Notes: generated from the sequence alone by a model not told the origin. DNA of 64,000 nucleotides from Klebsiella pneumoniae (GCA_943330855.2 CALQJI020000005.1:54429-118428); one strand, 5' to 3'; positions 37,401 to 44,711 are shown, counted from the first letter of the stretch. A program made the numbers and translations.

Positions 37401-40312
37401 CGCACCATCGCGTTAGAGACGACGCCCACGACCTTGATGGCCGTGGCGTTGTTGAGCTTGAAGACTCGCGCGCCGCCCGCGCCCTCGGGGGCCTGGTCGA
37501 GCTGCTCGACGATGGTGCTCACGGCGAGCAACTCATTGCGCGGGCCGCTGAGGATGAGGCGGTTCGAGGCAGCGTCGGCGATAATCTTGACCGTCGGCGA
37601 ATACTCCGGCCCGCGCTGGCTCTTGAGCAACTCGGTGACGAGCGGCGTCGCGAGCGCGGCGATGGCGGTGGCGTCGCCCTGCTTCAACTCCATCACGCGC
37701 ATCTCGCGCGGCTGCGCCTCGCCCGTTGTGTCGAGCTGCGCAATGACCTTCGACGCGGCCTCGACCGCGTCCGGCTCGCCGCTGAGGACCAGGCTGTTGC
37801 TGCGCGCGTCCACGAGCACCTTCACGGTTTGGGCCTGCGCGTTAAGGCTCTTCTCGACGAGGCCGGAAATCTCGGCGGCCAGCGCAGACTTGAGCCGAAT
37901 GACGCGCGTTTCCTCACGCATCGGCTTCTTGCCGACGGGGTCGAGCTGCCGGATGATGGCTTCGACGCGGGTGATTTCCGCGTCCGCGCCGCTGACCATG
38001 ATGCGGTTGTTCTTCGGGTCGGCGATGACCGTGGCCGCGCCGCCGGGCGGCTCGCTCTGCCCCCGGAGCTGCTCGGTGTAGAGCTGCGTGACGAGCGTGG
38101 TCAAGTCGGTGGCCGTCCGCGCGTGCAACTCCACGGTGCGGAACTGGCGGGCCAGATTCTGCGTTGTGGCGGTGTCGAGTTGCATCACGAGCTCGCGCAC
38201 GCGCGTCAAGTCCTTCGCCGTCGCAAGCACGATGATTTGCTTGCCGCTGGCGTCGGGGATGAGCTTGGGCTCCATCTGCGGGTCCGTGCCGGGGCCGCCC
38301 ATCTGCGCGAGGAGTTGGGTGGCGAGGGCGATAATTTCAGTCGGCGTCTTGGCGCGCACGGGGAGGACAACCATCTCGCGGCGCTGCGTCGTGGGCGCGA
38401 GGTCCACGACCTGCACGAGCTGCTCAATCTCCTTCAACTGCTCCGGCGTGGCGGTGACGAGCATCCGGTTGTTCGCGTTGTCGGCGACGACGGACGGCTT
38501 GGGTTGTCCCTCGTAACGGCGGTCGGCCATGCGGTCGGTGAGCAGCTTCTCGAAGCTGGGGAAGACCGTTTCCATCCGCGTGTTCTTGAGCGCGATGATG
38601 GAAAGCTGGCGGTTGAGCACAACGCCGTTCTTGCCGCGCAGTTGCATCACCAGTTCCTCGATGCGCAGCAGGTGCGGCTCGCTCGCGGTGACGATGAGCC
38701 GACCGTTGTCGTCGTTCATCAGCTTCGCGTGCGCGCCGGTATCGAGCGCGCCCGCCCCGCTCATTTGATTACGGTAAAGCTCCTCGACCAACGGCAGGAG
38801 GCGCTTCGCATCCGCCGCCGTGCCGACCTCGATGAACCGCGTCTGGAGCGGCTGCGGCTGCGAGGTGCCGGTCTCCAACTGCGTGAGAATTTCCGACGCC
38901 GTCTGCAAGTCGCCGGGCGAACCGGTGATGACGACGCTCTTGCTGGCCGCATCGAAGGTGACGCTCGCCGTGGTGTTGCCCGCGCGCCCGCCGCCGGGCT
39001 CACGACGGGTGAGCGCCTGCGTGATGATGGCCGCGAAGTCCTTCGGCTCAGTGGCGCGCGGGCGGAAGACCTTCGTGAGCGTGATGGTCTGCGTGCGGAG
39101 GGCGATGTTGTTCGTGTTGCCGAACTGGCCGGCCGTGCCCTTGTCCACGCGGCTGATGAGCAAATCAATCTGTTCCAACTGCGCCGCGACGGGCGAGGCG
39201 ACAATGAGGCGGTTCTGTTGCGCGTCGGCGATGACGCGGGCCTTGGTGGCGGCGGCGGAGCCGGTTTCCCTCGGCTCGGCTACGCCGGGAATGGCCTGGC
39301 GGATAATCATGGCGAGTTCCTCGGCCTTGGAGTTTTGCAGTTGGTAGATGCGCACGTCGCCCGCCGGGCCTTCGCGCTGCTCGAACTTCGCAATCAATTC
39401 CTCCGCCATCGCGATGCGCTCGCGCGGGCCGAAGAGGACCATCGTGCGCGAGGCGTCGTCATAGACGGCGGTGATATAGTCGTTCGGGTCGGGCGGCAGG
39501 AGCTGCATCGTCTTGGTCGTGGGATTGAACTCCTGGCGCTTGGGCGCGGTGGCGAGGCCGAAGGTGCGGTTGAGCAGGTCAGCGACAATCGCGCCGGAGG
39601 TGTTTTGCAGCGCGAAGGTTTTCATCTGCCGCTCGGCGGGGGCCTCGACATCAATGGTCGCCAGCAGCGTCTTGATGCGCTGAATGTTCGCGAGCCGGTC
39701 GGTGATGATGATGCCGCGCCCGCGCGGGAGCACGGCCATGGAGCCGGCGTTGGAGAGCATCGTGGTGAGGGACTCGGTGATTTCCTTCGAGTCCACGTTC
39801 TTCGCATCGAGCACGGCGGTGACGACCTCGCCGAGGCGCACGTCGCCCGGCGCTCCGCTTCCGCGCAGGAGTTTTAGCGGGGTGGAAGGCAACTCCTTGA
39901 ACGGCACGAGCTGAAGGTAGTTCGCGTTCTCGACGAGCATGACGCCCTTCATCGAGAGGATGACGTTCAACGTGTCGAGCGCCTCGGCGTAGGTGTAGGT
40001 GTTGGCGTCGTTGTAGGAGAGCGTGCCCTCGGGCTTGGTCGCGGCGAGGAGTGGCTTGTTCGCCATCTGCGCGAACCGCTCAATCACGTCGGCGTAGGAA
40101 ATGCCGTCGAACTGGAACCGAATGTTGCGCGCGGACGCGGCTGCGCCAACGGGCGCGGCAGGCGCAGTCGGCGTGGCGGCGGGCGAAGTGATGGTGACGG
40201 TCTTCGCGGGGGCGTTCGTGACGGGGGCGGCCTTCGGCGCGTCCTGCGCCGCGAGGGTGAACGTGCCACCGGCGAGCGCCAGGGCGAGGAACGTGGAGTG
40301 CGGGCGGTTCAT
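28427..40312 (-). CDS. gspD: giant type II secretion secretin GspD with about 43 tandem N-type domains
   Basis: Outer-membrane secretin of 3,961 residues, against 600-750 for usual GspD. Order: signal peptide (TFLALALAGGTFTLAAQ); Pro/Ala linker; one N0 domain (about 63-153, NIRFQFDGISYADVIERFAQ); then about 43 tandem N1/N3-like repeats of about 80 residues (about 155-3,667); one secretin barrel (about 3,668-3,900) with VEVLSRPQIVTADNKPA, GQRVPLITDSRV, VQNGQTIIIGGLI and the end block KKLPFFGDIPYLGAAFRS; and a short C-terminal tail. Each repeat ends with the same pattern, for example VVVDARANSLIISG then about 12 residues and LD. The reading frame is unbroken over 11.9 kb. ATG 40312 lies 13 bp after gspM. 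In known secretins the N-domains form the periplasmic vestibule; 43 in a row would make an extremely long tube or folded stack. Confidence 0.95.
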   Translation of the reverse strand: MNRPHSTFLALALAGGTFTLAAQDAPKAAPVTNAPAKTVTITSPAATPTAPAAPVGAAASARNIRFQFDGISYADVIERFAQMANKPLLAATKPEGTLSYNDANTYTYAEALDTLNVILSMKGVMLVENANYLQLVPFKELPSTPLKLLRGSGAPGDVRLGEVVTAVLDAKNVDSKEITESLTTMLSNAGSMAVLPRGRGIIITDRLANIQRIKTLLATIDVEAPAERQMKTFALQNTSGAIVADLLNRTFGLATAPKRQEFNPTTKTMQLLPPDPNDYITAVYDDASRTMVLFGPRERIAMAEELIAKFEQREGPAGDVRIYQLQNSKAEELAMIIRQAIPGVAEPRETGSAAATKARVIADAQQNRLIVASPVAAQLEQIDLLISRVDKGTAGQFGNTNNIALRTQTITLTKVFRPRATEPKDFAAIITQALTRREPGGGRAGNTTASVTFDAASKSVVITGSPGDLQTASEILTQLETGTSQPQPLQTRFIEVGTAADAKRLLPLVEELYRNQMSGAGALDTGAHAKLMNDDNGRLIVTASEPHLLRIEELVMQLRGKNGVVLNRQLSIIALKNTRMETVFPSFEKLLTDRMADRRYEGQPKPSVVADNANNRMLVTATPEQLKEIEQLVQVVDLAPTTQRREMVVLPVRAKTPTEIIALATQLLAQMGGPGTDPQMEPKLIPDASGKQIIVLATAKDLTRVRELVMQLDTATTQNLARQFRTVELHARTATDLTTLVTQLYTEQLRGQSEPPGGAATVIADPKNNRIMVSGADAEITRVEAIIRQLDPVGKKPMREETRVIRLKSALAAEISGLVEKSLNAQAQTVKVLVDARSNSLVLSGEPDAVEAASKVIAQLDTTGEAQPREMRVMELKQGDATAIAALATPLVTELLKSQRGPEYSPTVKIIADAASNRLILSGPRNELLAVSTIVEQLDQAPEGAGGARVFKLNNATAIKVVGVVSNAMVRFDARNQPIRRITVSADPESNSIVVAGTRADLKDAETIIQRLDNEGIDPSNLEKPKAMKLIDVRGDADVLAALATKVFVAQSGGRAVTNLVSITPNGKRIIVLAPDTMLPQIESLIASLDSKPDETQRELHSVAVKNASSAELLPKVTAIYTEQSAGKAQKPATIYADPSGTRLTVYGTKQQAEGIQQIADTLAGGQPAARETKVIDLGKLAEAKRVMALALQLYKDQFTANPQLGAADAQMVSDGVSGRIIVNARVEHLKAIEAIFAQIQPTATTTPLRETKTIEVGTANDVERLLPIVMKLYTEQWKDKPETDPADAQIVADPQGGRLIVTGRPEHVKEIEALVQKLGPGKARTSVRDTRILDLTTASAVELAVTVRTLYLEQAKSRFGTRIPDTLITADTGANRLIVVGDAAEVEAITELVKKLDTTGGQSATARVFKIKSADPAKVAEVLTTALVRYDAAGRVQKRVTVSVDAKTRTLIVTGDAKELSAVPAIIEQLDQSLGEQPTRKIQVVQLNSTTPNTLLSQARKLYDDQVKNQPELTVAELLVMDDATGSQLILAGNDAQLKLFSQILVDLQKLQPAPADRTTKMFDLGPADEVIRLVPLVRSLYEERWRTRPLSDPADATFLPDTRNGRVIVTARTNHLVEIETILAQVRGPSVNEVRETRFFDLTSGDALGVALTLKTLYAEQSRLRPGTTALNTIILAETNSNRIVVTGASNELAVVEALVKDLNRTGAQGGNSRIFRLKTADPVAVTEILTNALVKFDFAGRTIKRVAVVVDAKNRSLIVTGEPKDIQSAALLIDQFEASPGTNLVRHMKVFSLKGRRATETAPKIRQVFEERARSLPDVGILGALIIEDIPGNQLIFVGNEAQLALMQETADVMDKAGTALGREVRIFQLERNSALAISTMLAKLFPRQATALDREDRMLISVGGDDNTLVVDANRLQLEQIEQLVRVMDAEPAGDKTTFHAVHLAKGKAEEVATAVTSSFTAKLGKGKLPRTTVTPVSGANTLLINGPNGEVEDVLKIIQALDVEMKGDDIEIRIYKLENGTAKEVSAIIEQLLQGVSRSKGRAANAPSVNVVVDARANSLIISGTLAHFKVVEKILPTLDKIPERSDRDVQFVWLKKAKAFEVASKLELLFTERPKGEQPLIEPDVMNNSLTVIAKRNDLVQIQALVARLDEQSTDNSIQVRLRPLERVVAEQMAKMLQSIYPQMSQGTLRVVEKLDPLKPALTNAPPATRTTNAPATPPTAQAQAAPGDTNAIPEVVIAVDKNANSLLLSGPAAELDNIERIISDLSLNFYSNEAEFRLFPLKEADPVVVARTLNELLRMPPVTVAPQRPGEPVRTVEQPPRITVVAEQRTRSVVVRARPTDFALMESLIKQLDGSGQTAQLEFRVVPLTNAPPEKVLPLVQQMVTQLNLIRPGEPLTVAVDPRSRGLLVVAREAVILQVEKMIQSLDKPAPYVEAEVMVFALKKANATALSLVLQNMIRPGVLGTQTPESRELQEQIRRLRVLGDNGEAVTLDLTKPIKIAADGVGGGNRLMLTSTPDNLKALAAVVELLDTPQLVEGVNVRIIKLQHADAASVLTTVQSIFTQGRALATGPGGPGAQPEGLTGKALVNPLGLGVDARSNTLILSGQTESIELASKLIEDLDKQLDHPVTELKLFRLKHASATRLVPMLQSVFAEGAPVPGTEGLKTQVTRLRTLKDATAVPRTSENAKARAALTIQADDLSNILIVAARSDVLPLISDVIDQLDIPSASGLETVRIFPLVHAEPAAVQKILADLYAGQRATTVRNEDKPVITLDERTGALIVSGNAKSFAIVEGLLKQLDQKLPFDLRDIRILPLEHADASVVAGTLQKLMDARLTQRVTLNKGQSDALKVIILADTRSNALLVGGGRDSFEMVETLAKQLDTAGQALSGRIRLIPLQFADARLVGATLTTLFEQRYAAARTTDIQRNKPVILADPRSNSLLITANQEDNRAIDELLLKLDTRMDNPSLQLTVLPLKHNDAARVGAMIESIFAARRTAQSLPGQAPLPATQIKLEPDALNNSLIVSASKENLELIQELLKKLDAEPVIAGGVLETFTLRFADAARVGAMLSSLVQQGLYRPGQLPGATKATAADKLAVSVDQRSNTIFVSASPETMAVVREVIKRMDTQEQAVTGDVRLFQLKHARATSLATTLTQFFTAKEAADVALTVNANQRRVKATVIADDRVNTLLVTGGKEAFDFVERILPQLDGEGTFSKLNFRVFTLKKATAGKLQTTLQPIFANRPPRVRGEPNDPITIIADAWVNALLVGANVEDLGTVEGLIKQLDAEPAENGLAIHVFPLAKADVRKVALTVQGLFRDGPTGTPGQATQVQVTADERINALIVSCGEVDARRIAELVKRLDTEQVARVAEIKVFPLKNARAETLSTILNAALNTKPAPLTDQQNPNAQSVLQFITRTMGGRDLITAALKESVLITPDPRMNSLIVSGPVDYMGLLEQIITRLDASSPQEAKIKVFALKNASARAMADILTSMFRMTATATTTSQRTIQYTLVRPGGTNDAASATLGTAEQAALTVTVDPRTNSLLIGGTDHYVTMVEQIIDSLDSSTANDRRTEVVRLKNTQAADVALAVRSFLDQERLRVTQTLGVDAVGAAQQMLEREVAVVGETNSNTLLLSASPRYFVQVQQLIAELDKSQPQVMIQVLLAEVSLTSGSDLGLDWSHRGNFNNGSPYSVGGDLGMASALKSLGGYSAAVTGGDFSFLLRALNDDGKVEVLSRPQIVTADNKPATINIGQRVPLITDSRVTERGDTINSFRYEDIGVNLTVTPKISPDGFVKLELGTTNSSISSGSVEINKSATVPIINQRRANTTVSVQNGQTIIIGGLIGTQEDRRVKKLPFFGDIPYLGAAFRSTKITKEKKELLIFLTPTIMISSQSPVPLNDAHEATREQLDRSRLNEELKRNDFNKPLLDPIFPPTATPPPVNPGGRKSTGS
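34722..36570 (-). repeat. tandem higher-order duplication (two four-domain blocks) inside gspD
   Basis: Domains 15-18 (about 36570-35645) and 19-22 (about 35645-34722) form two copies of one four-domain block. Each domain matches its counterpart four units on better than its neighbours. Examples: VRTLYLEQAKSRFGTR with LKTLYAEQSRLRPGTT, and ARVFKIKSADPAKVAEVLTT with SRIFRLKTADPVAVTEILTN. Boundaries are estimated from the protein. Confidence 0.75.
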
Positions 40313-40325
40313 AAGGGGAAAGTGT

Positions 40326-41369
40326 TTACGGTGTTATGCGCGGGGCTTCGCCAACAAGTTTTGCCAGCTCCGGAGGCAGTTTCGCCACCTCCATCTTCCG
40401 CAAGTCCGCCAGCGTCTGGCCGCGCTCGATGGCGAAGAACTCGTCCTTCACGCGCACGATGACGCGGCTGAAGGATTGCAGTCCGCTCGCGCCGGGCAGC
40501 GGCATGGCGCGGTAGTCCACCAACGCGATGGTGCCGCCCGCGAGCGCATCGCCGGGTTTGTAGCGGGCGGTCTTCTGCGTCGACAGGTCGCGCACGTGAA
40601 TCTCCGGCTGCCCCTGCCACTCGGAGAGCGACACGATGCGGAAGGTCTCCGGTCCCGGCGGTCCCGGTGGCGTGGCGGGGGTGCTCGAGGGGGAACCCGG
40701 CGCGTTTCGAGTCGGCGGCACGGGCGGGGGCGGCGGGCGCTTGATGTAGGGCCGCAAAATGTCGCGCACGGGAATCGTGTCGAAGGCGCGGCGCTCGGGG
40801 GAATCCAGTTCCACCCTGGCCTGCAACGACTCGCGCTTCACGTCTGGGGTCGGGTCCAGCACGAGCGTCAGGCAGCGGAACTGCACGCGCACCACGCCGG
40901 GCGCGTCGCCACCAGAGACGACGAGGTTCTCCAAGCGCAGCAGGTGGGGCGCGTGTTCGAGTTGGAACAGCAGGTTCACGACGCCCGCCAACGGGCCTTC
41001 GCCCTGCACGTTCCAGCCAATTTCGCTCGCGCCCCGCATCTTGCGCGGGCCGACGGGCAGGCGGGTGAAGTTCACTTCCTTCAAGCCAGCGCGAAGGATT
41101 TTCTTGGTCAGCATCTCGCCGGACGTGGCGCTGGCCTCGTCCACGTTGTCGGCGAAGGTCAGCTTGCCGAGGGTCTTCAGGCGGTCCTCGGCGGTGAAGT
41201 AGTTCCGCCGGTCGGTCTGAATTTTCGCGAGCCGCTCGCGCGCGGTGACGATGCGCTTGTCGAGGTCAGTTAGCGGCTTAGTGATGAAGGCGCGCAAGCC
41301 CAGCGCGCCGCCGAAAAGCGCTGCGCTACCGAGCACGACGACCGCCATGAGTTTCTCGCGCGCGTTCAT
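40326..41369 (-). CDS. gspM: GspM-like inner-membrane protein with GspC/PilP-like C-terminal domain
   Basis: 347 residues: a cytoplasmic stub, one membrane helix (LMAVVVLGSAALFGGALGL), a coiled coil (about 30-65), a ferredoxin-like GspM/PilO-type domain (about 75-190), a Pro-rich linker (PPPPPVPPTRN) and a C-terminal beta domain (about 245-310: FRIVSLSEWQGQPEIHVRDL, TARYKPGDALAGGTIALVDY). The last part resembles the periplasmic HR domain of GspC or PilP, which docks on the N0 domain of the secretin. No separate gspC is present in the operon, so this protein may combine both roles (inference). Its ATG overlaps the stop of the gspL gene by 4 bp (ATGA), and gspD begins 13 bp after it. Confidence 0.72.
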   Translation of the reverse strand: MNAREKLMAVVVLGSAALFGGALGLRAFITKPLTDLDKRIVTARERLAKIQTDRRNYFTAEDRLKTLGKLTFADNVDEASATSGEMLTKKILRAGLKEVNFTRLPVGPRKMRGASEIGWNVQGEGPLAGVVNLLFQLEHAPHLLRLENLVVSGGDAPGVVRVQFRCLTLVLDPTPDVKRESLQARVELDSPERRAFDTIPVRDILRPYIKRPPPPPVPPTRNAPGSPSSTPATPPGPPGPETFRIVSLSEWQGQPEIHVRDLSTQKTARYKPGDALAGGTIALVDYRAMPLPGASGLQSFSRVIVRVKDEFFAIERGQTLADLRKMEVAKLPPELAKLVGEAPRITP

Positions 41370-43060
41370 CCGCCCCCCTTTCGGCGCGCGCCCGGTTCGA
41401 GCGACGCGTCGTCCGCCGGACGTTCCGGCGGCGTCACTTTCGAGAGGTCAATCTTGAGCTTTGCTGGCACGACCAACTCGACGGTCGAGAGGAATTCATA
41501 GCCCGTCTTGTCGGAGCCGGGCGTGATGGCGAGCGGCTTGACCTCGTAACCGGCGGCGCGGAGTTGCTTCTCAATCTTCGCCAGCACCGCACCGCTCTTC
41601 GCGCGCACGGCGAGGCGGATGATGCCCTGCCCGCTGACGGACAAGGACGTGAGGAACACATCCTCGCTGCGCGGCAGCACGGCGGTGAGGTAGGCATAGT
41701 GCAGCAGCCAGTCACGCTCGCCTTTCACCCACTCGTTGACGACACCCGCCTGCCCAATCATCTGCCGGTAGATGGGGCGCTGCTTCTCGGCGAGGGCGGC
41801 CTCGGCGGTGATGGCATCCAGCACCGCCTGCCGCTGGCCGACCAGCCAACTCCGCACGCCCGCGACGATGATAAACAGCAAGACCACCGCAGCGACGCCG
41901 GCGAGAATCTTTATCTTCCGCAAGTCGCGCTGCACGGCGGGGCGCTTCGGGTTGAGGAAGTCGAACGGCAAGCCGCCCGCGTCCGCGAAGCCCAGCGCGA
42001 GGCCGATGCCAGCGGTCGCGCCAGCGGCGGCGGGGCGGGAGTCGTCGGGCAATTCCAGCGCGGCGGGGTCGAGCAACGCGACGGGCGTGCTCACGCGGGT
42101 GGCGAGCGCGGCGACGACGGCGGCCTCGTGACCGGTCGCGCCCGTGACGAAGAGGCGTGCCAGCGCACCCGCCGAGCCGAGGCCGCTGTAGCTGTGCAGG
42201 CTGCGCACGACCTCGATGGTCGCGGCGCTGACGAAGGCTTCGGCGGTCAGGGCCTGGCCTGGAGTTCCCCCGGAAGGCGGGACTCCCAGCCCGGCGCTCC
42301 GGCTGAAGGGCACGGCTTGGTCGGTGACGACATCAATGCTGAGTTCGTCCGGGCGCAGCGAAACCAAGGCGTAGGGCTGTCCGGCATCCGACACGCGGCA
42401 CGCTTCGACGCACCGCGCGCTGGCGCTGGGCAGCAACCCGAGCGCGACGAGCTTCACGCCAGCGGCGTCGGCAGCGCGTTGGTAGAACGCGACGACATCG
42501 CGCTTCGCGACGGCGACGAGCACTTCGAGCTTTGGTGGCGCGGCGGCGGGGGCTTCTGCGCCGGGCTTGGCGTTCGCGTCGGGCTTGGGCGCGGGCGGGG
42601 TGATTTGCCGGTGGACTTGGAAATCAATCACCGCGTCCGCGAGGCGGAACGGCAGGTCCTTGCCGACTTGCAGATGGACGATGGACGCCAGCTCGCGCAC
42701 GTCGGTGATGACGGGGAGCAGCAGGGTCTTGAGCACGACCTGCGCGCGCGGGATGCCCAGCACAACGGGGCCGGGCTTGAGCTTGAGTTGGTCGAGTGCC
42801 TTCGCGATGGCGGTGCCGAGCACGGCGGCATCGGCGCGGTCGGCGTCGGCGGGGAGGTTGAGCGGCGCGGCGGCCACGCGGGCCACAGCGGGCTGGCCGC
42901 TGCGCGTGGTGGTCTGCACGACGCGGAGGGAACGGCCATCGAGGTCGAGCGCGGTGGCTTGGGCAGGCAGCTTCGAGCGCTGCTCGCGGGTGAGAGAGAA
43001 TTTCTTCAACGGGAAAGCGGGTAGAGAGTCGCGGTCAGCCACGGAGGGCCTCCTTTCCAA
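41366..43060 (-). CDS. gspL: GspL/PilM-PilN-like assembly platform protein
   Basis: 564 residues. The N-terminal half has an actin-like PilM/GspL cytoplasmic fold (TALDLDGRSLRVVQ, VVLGIPRAQVVLKTLLLPVI, HLQVGKDLPFRLADAVIDFQ), interrupted by a Pro/Ala linker. One membrane helix follows (ILAGVAAVVLLFIIVAGVR, about 395-415). The C-terminal part is a periplasmic PilN/GspL-like ferredoxin-fold domain (DVFLTSLSVSGQGIIRLAVR). It would link the ATPase GspE with GspM and the pseudopilins in the inner membrane. It overlaps gspK by 26 bp at the 5' end and gspM by 4 bp at the 3' end. A small palindrome (42261-42286) encodes the peptide GLGVPPSGGTP inside the actin-like domain. This peptide looks like a repeat-derived insert. 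Confidence 0.82.
   Translation of the reverse strand: MERRPSVADRDSLPAFPLKKFSLTREQRSKLPAQATALDLDGRSLRVVQTTTRSGQPAVARVAAAPLNLPADADRADAAVLGTAIAKALDQLKLKPGPVVLGIPRAQVVLKTLLLPVITDVRELASIVHLQVGKDLPFRLADAVIDFQVHRQITPPAPKPDANAKPGAEAPAAAPPKLEVLVAVAKRDVVAFYQRAADAAGVKLVALGLLPSASARCVEACRVSDAGQPYALVSLRPDELSIDVVTDQAVPFSRSAGLGVPPSGGTPGQALTAEAFVSAATIEVVRSLHSYSGLGSAGALARLFVTGATGHEAAVVAALATRVSTPVALLDPAALELPDDSRPAAAGATAGIGLALGFADAGGLPFDFLNPKRPAVQRDLRKIKILAGVAAVVLLFIIVAGVRSWLVGQRQAVLDAITAEAALAEKQRPIYRQMIGQAGVVNEWVKGERDWLLHYAYLTAVLPRSEDVFLTSLSVSGQGIIRLAVRAKSGAVLAKIEKQLRAAGYEVKPLAITPGSDKTGYEFLSTVELVVPAKLKIDLSKVTPPERPADDASLEPGARRKGGG
42261..42286. repeat. short palindrome inserted in gspL (peptide GLGVPPSGG)
   Basis: GGAGTTCCCCCGG followed by AAGGCGGGACTCC: the outer GGAGTTCCC and GGGACTCC ends are inverted. 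It encodes LGVPPSGG in a loop of GspL. Similar LGVPPSGG-coding palindromes are, to my knowledge, frequent in Verrucomicrobia. Confidence 0.6.
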
Positions 43061-44711
43061 ACTTAGTAGGGTGAGACTCCGTCGAGCCCCATCTGCCGAC
43101 GAAGGAGGCGCGAACGAAGCGAGATTCTTGGGTGGGTGCGGTGCGGCCGGAGATGCTCGCGGCGCTGCGCTCGAGATGGGGCTCGGCGGAGTCTCGCCCT
43201 ACCGGGCGTTGCTTCGCCGACTTCGTCGGCGGGGCTTCGGTCTCGCCGCCGATGGGGAACGGCAGGCCACGTCGAGTTACGTCACGCAGGTAAGTAACTC
43301 GCCGCGCGCCGGCGGCGACATCAATGCCAGCTTCGAGCACGCGGTAGCGGCCCGAGGGCACGCCGTAGCCGATGACTTGGAAGGTGAATTGAAAGCTGCG
43401 CGCGGTGAGCAGCGGCGCGAGGGCCTTGAACTTCGCGGCGTCCACCACGCCTTCCGAGTAGAGCCAGGCGATGGTGGTGCGGCGCTCGGGGCTGATGCTG
43501 CGGCGCGCGGACACGATGGACTCGGCGAGCGCGTCGTCCACGCCGGGCAACGTGGCGAGCACGGCGATGCTGGCGGTGTTCACGTTGATGAGGCCGGCGG
43601 TCTGCAACTCGGCGGAGGTGGTGAAGAGTTCGAGCACGGTCGCCAGCTCGGCCTTGCCGACGCCGGAGGTGATTTCGATTTCAAGCCCCTTGCCGTCCTT
43701 CACCGGAAGTTTGGCTTCGAGCAAGTCGGCGGCGTGCGAGAGCGTGACGTCGTTGGTGCGAAGGGCGGCGAGGAAGTTCGTGAGCGCCGGGGGCAGCTCG
43801 GTCTCGGGGAACACAGCGTCGGGGCTGTTGAAGTTCACGCGATAGGTGCCGTCGCTAGCGGTGTCGGGGTCGTAGGAGGCGATGGTGAGGAACTGGCTCA
43901 AGCCGCGCACGGCGCGCTGTTGTTCGGCGTCGTCGCCGGTGCCGGCGCGTGCGGCGCTGCCGTGCAGGAGCGCGGGGGTGAAGCCGCGCACCAGCAGCAG
44001 TTCGTCGAGGGACGCGAGCGGGCCATTGCGGATGGTGTAGGGGCGCGGGAGGCCGCTGTAGTAATCCTGCTCGGCACCCTCGGGCAGCGGCGTGCTGTCT
44101 TCGTCAGTGAAGTCGTGCAGCGCGGCGGCGAGGGCGGGCGTGACGCGCGGGAGCTTTTCGAGGTTCGCGTCGCCGAGGGAGTTCACGTTGAGTTTCGAGG
44201 CTTCGTCGGTGAGGCCGAAACGGATTTCGTCCAGCGACTCGCCATCGCCGGGGGAGAAGACGGTGAAGAACCAACGGTCCGCGCCATCCTCGAACACGAG
44301 GCGGTCGCGGAAGGCCCCGGGGTTTTGCTGCCAGTCAGTCGCGCCGGGCAGGGCATCCGCTGCGACGCGCAAGGCTTCCTCAACACCGCTCATCGCCGCC
44401 GCCCAAGCCTGCTCGGTGCCCACGCTCGCGCTGGCGGCAGTGTCCGCCGCCTTGAAGCGGAATAGCAGGCTCACGACGACCATGGAGAGGAGCATCACGA
44501 GCACGAGCACGCCGACGAGAATGAAGGCGGGGGCGCGGGAAGGTCCAAGGTCCAAGGTCCAAGGTCCAAAGAAGCTCCAAGTTCCAGGCGCCACGGGACG
44601 GGTTGCATCAGCGCGGTCGGCTTTGGGATTTATAGCTTCCGCCAACGCTGCGAACGGCCGGATGGGCCGAAGCAGATTTTGCAAACGTCTAGTTGGCGGG
44701 GAGAGTTTCAC
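43035..44711 (-). CDS. gspK: GspK-type minor pseudopilin with repeat-derived C-terminal tail
   Basis: 558 residues. A leader of about 60 residues precedes the hydrophobic N-helix (AFILVGVLVLVMLLSMVVVS). A large periplasmic domain typical of GspK follows, including NVNSLGDANLEKLPRVTPAL, GLINVNTASIAVLATLPGVD (helix-hairpin-helix-like) and RSFQFTFQVIGYG. GspK caps the pseudopilus tip with GspI and GspJ. The ATG at 44711 overlaps the gspJ stop (ATGA). The leader is longer than usual and contains GTWSFFGPWTLDLGPS from a repeated sequence, so the true start may be further in. The last about 50 residues are coded by a 137-bp palindromic element (43066-43202) and are not expected in the family. The gene overlaps gspL by 26 bp. 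Confidence 0.82.
   Translation of the reverse strand: MKLSPPTRRLQNLLRPIRPFAALAEAINPKADRADATRPVAPGTWSFFGPWTLDLGPSRAPAFILVGVLVLVMLLSMVVVSLLFRFKAADTAASASVGTEQAWAAAMSGVEEALRVAADALPGATDWQQNPGAFRDRLVFEDGADRWFFTVFSPGDGESLDEIRFGLTDEASKLNVNSLGDANLEKLPRVTPALAAALHDFTDEDSTPLPEGAEQDYYSGLPRPYTIRNGPLASLDELLLVRGFTPALLHGSAARAGTGDDAEQQRAVRGLSQFLTIASYDPDTASDGTYRVNFNSPDAVFPETELPPALTNFLAALRTNDVTLSHAADLLEAKLPVKDGKGLEIEITSGVGKAELATVLELFTTSAELQTAGLINVNTASIAVLATLPGVDDALAESIVSARRSISPERRTTIAWLYSEGVVDAAKFKALAPLLTARSFQFTFQVIGYGVPSGRYRVLEAGIDVAAGARRVTYLRDVTRRGLPFPIGGETEAPPTKSAKQRPVGRDSAEPHLERSAASISGRTAPTQESRFVRASFVGRWGSTESHPTKFGKEALRG
43066..43202. repeat. 137-bp palindromic element in the 3' end of gspK
   Basis: Arms of about 30 nt, 43066-43095 (GTAGGGTGAGACTCCGTCGA...) and 43173-43202 (...CGGAGTCTCGCCCTAC), are reverse complements with only a few mismatches. 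On the coding strand the element is read through without a stop and forms the GspK C-terminal tail (GRDSAEPHLERSAASISG and VGRWGSTESHPTKF). Confidence 0.9.

Noticed and set aside
36941..39877. Second long plus-strand frame (about 978 codons) opposite the secretin gene
   Set aside because: Same shadow effect; the translation has no recognisable domain, export signal or hydrophobic pattern.
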